Shown here in pieces: positions 4,937-5,732 of a DNA stretch of 5,732 nucleotides (the first letter of the stretch is position 1; each line of letters opens with the position of its first letter). Where the stretch lies: assembly GCA_023230175.1 (NCBI GenBank), contig JALNXV010000241.1:1-5732 (forward strand), given 5' to 3'. The notes below the pieces were generated by a model. The model saw only the letters and a list, made by a program, of their open reading frames with translations, was not told the DNA's origin and ran no database searches. The stretch is from Candidatus Cloacimonadota bacterium (GTDB lineage: Bacteria; Cloacimonadota; Cloacimonadia; Cloacimonadales; WRIO01). A program made the translations under genes and the position numbers.

Positions 4937-5732
4937 TTATAAAAAATCCAATGGACTTTTAATTTTTGATTTGGAAATATCGGTTATATGCGTGTAAATT
5001 TCGGTCGTTTTGATTGATGAATGCCCTAATAATTGCTGAATATATCTAATATCAGTACCATTCTCAAGCAAATGAGTAGCAAAACTATGACGCAGTATAT
5101 GCGGAGTTACCTGTTTTTTGATCCCGGCTCTCACAGCCGCATCTTTTACCACATTTTGCACACTTTTTTCGGAATATATTCCACCCCACTGTCCCTCTAT
5201 CAGATACTCTTTGGGCTTATATACTAAAAAGTATTCCCTCAAATCTTGTAATAATTTATTAGAGAGCATAACCACCCTGTCTTTGTTCCCCTTTGAATTT
5301 CTAATATGAACAACCATATTATCGGAGTCTATATCTGTAATTTTTAAATTTAACAACTCGCTCAAACGCAATCCACAACCATACAATAGTTTGATAATAC
5401 ATTTGTGTTTTTGATTTGTCGTTAAGTCAATCATTTTCTTTACTTCATTCAAACTTAAATACTTCGGCAACGTGTGAGTTTTGCGTGAAGGATACAAATG
5501 TTTCAAGTTTAATTCCACACCAACCACCAATCGGTAAAACTTATCTATTGATGCCACTATCATCCTTTGATAAGAATGACTTACAGCGTGCTTATTTATT
5601 TTCCAAAAAACATACTTTTCTATTTCAGTAACACCAAGCTCATTTGGACTGTTAATTTTTTTTTCTGCAATCTGTAGAAAACTTTTAACTGCACTTTTGT
5701 AGTTAATAATAGAGTTTTTACTGTATCTTTGA
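4937..5732 (-). CDS. Tyrosine recombinase (XerC/D-IntI-like), N-terminus outside window
   Basis: The enzyme cuts and rejoins DNA through a phosphotyrosine intermediate. The frame stays open to the right edge, so 264 residues are visible; the Met at 5563 is internal, since RYSKNSIINYKSAVKSFLQ upstream is the start of a SAM-like core-binding domain. The catalytic domain has all expected residues: Arg in GCGLRLSELL, Lys in NSKGNKDR, HILRHSFATH (H-x-x-R), His in LLGHSS, and nucleophile Tyr in EIYTH (codon 4994-4996). It ends KIKSPLDFL, recalling RSPLDAL of integron integrases. The roughly 20-30-residue insertion that marks IntI between the Lys and HxxR motifs is absent: LREYF is followed by only a short linker, IYSEKSVQ and AGI. 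It reads toward the array, converging on cassette 2. It may act on the cassettes or be an unrelated XerC-like integrase common in Bacteroidota. Confidence 0.85.
   Translation of the reverse strand, partial: QRYSKNSIINYKSAVKSFLQIAEKKINSPNELGVTEIEKYVFWKINKHAVSHSYQRMIVASIDKFYRLVVGVELNLKHLYPSRKTHTLPKYLSLNEVKKMIDLTTNQKHKCIIKLLYGCGLRLSELLNLKITDIDSDNMVVHIRNSKGNKDRVVMLSNKLLQDLREYFLVYKPKEYLIEGQWGGIYSEKSVQNVVKDAAVRAGIKKQVTPHILRHSFATHLLENGTDIRYIQQLLGHSSIKTTEIYTHITDISKSKIKSPLDFL

Noticed and set aside
5033..5631. Plus-strand frames antisense to the recombinase
   Set aside because: They are shadows of the minus-strand gene, which has the full tyrosine-recombinase signature.
4716..5732. A third cassette after the second attC
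   Set aside because: A cassette starting TTAAATCATAACACC should end in an attC beginning with its reverse complement. No such sequence is present, and the next gene is on the opposite strand.

Overview
The window looks like Bacteroidota chromosome. The genes are very AT-rich, upstream regions carry TAnnTTTG-type -7 boxes instead of Shine-Dalgarno sequences, and the proteins resemble Bacteroidetes families. Its centre appears to be a short integron-type gene cassette array of two complete cassettes in tandem, read left to right. Each cassette ends in a roughly 136-bp imperfect palindrome with the architecture of an attC recombination site.

Layout. Positions 3-569 hold the 3' part of an IS5-type transposase, more GC-rich than its surroundings and apparently cut short by an in-frame TAG. 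Positions 570-892 contain no convincing gene. They hold a Bacteroidetes-type promoter, a GC-richer stretch that can fold at the start of the expected transcript, a second possible promoter, and short repeats leading to the left boundary of the array (892/893). Cassette 1 (893-3013) carries one large membrane glycosyltransferase of the GT-C (PMT/ArnT) type. Cassette 2 (3014-4715) carries a GNAT acetyltransferase followed after 4 bp by an alanine/ornithine-racemase-family PLP enzyme. Positions 4722-4936 hold REP-like hairpins and short direct repeats. A tyrosine recombinase, open at the right window edge, reads leftward toward the array (4937 to beyond 5732).

The best evidence for cassettes is reciprocity. 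The first bases of each cassette (GTTAGCAAC at 892, GTTAACTAAC at 3013) are the exact reverse complement of the left end of the attC at the far end of the same cassette (GTTGCTAAC at 2884, GTTAGTTAAC at 4586). Excision as a circle between G and TT would therefore rebuild a fully paired attC end. This fixes the cassette limits nearly to the base.

The three cassette genes are probably transcribed from promoters to the left of the array, since I see no clear promoter inside either cassette. The glycosyltransferase probably modifies a surface glycan or lipid. The acetyltransferase/racemase pair probably acts on a small amine or amino acid; its substrate cannot be told from sequence. The recombinase has the expected catalytic residues, and its C-terminus resembles integron integrases, but it lacks the extra segment that distinguishes true IntI. 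Whether it mobilises these cassettes is open.
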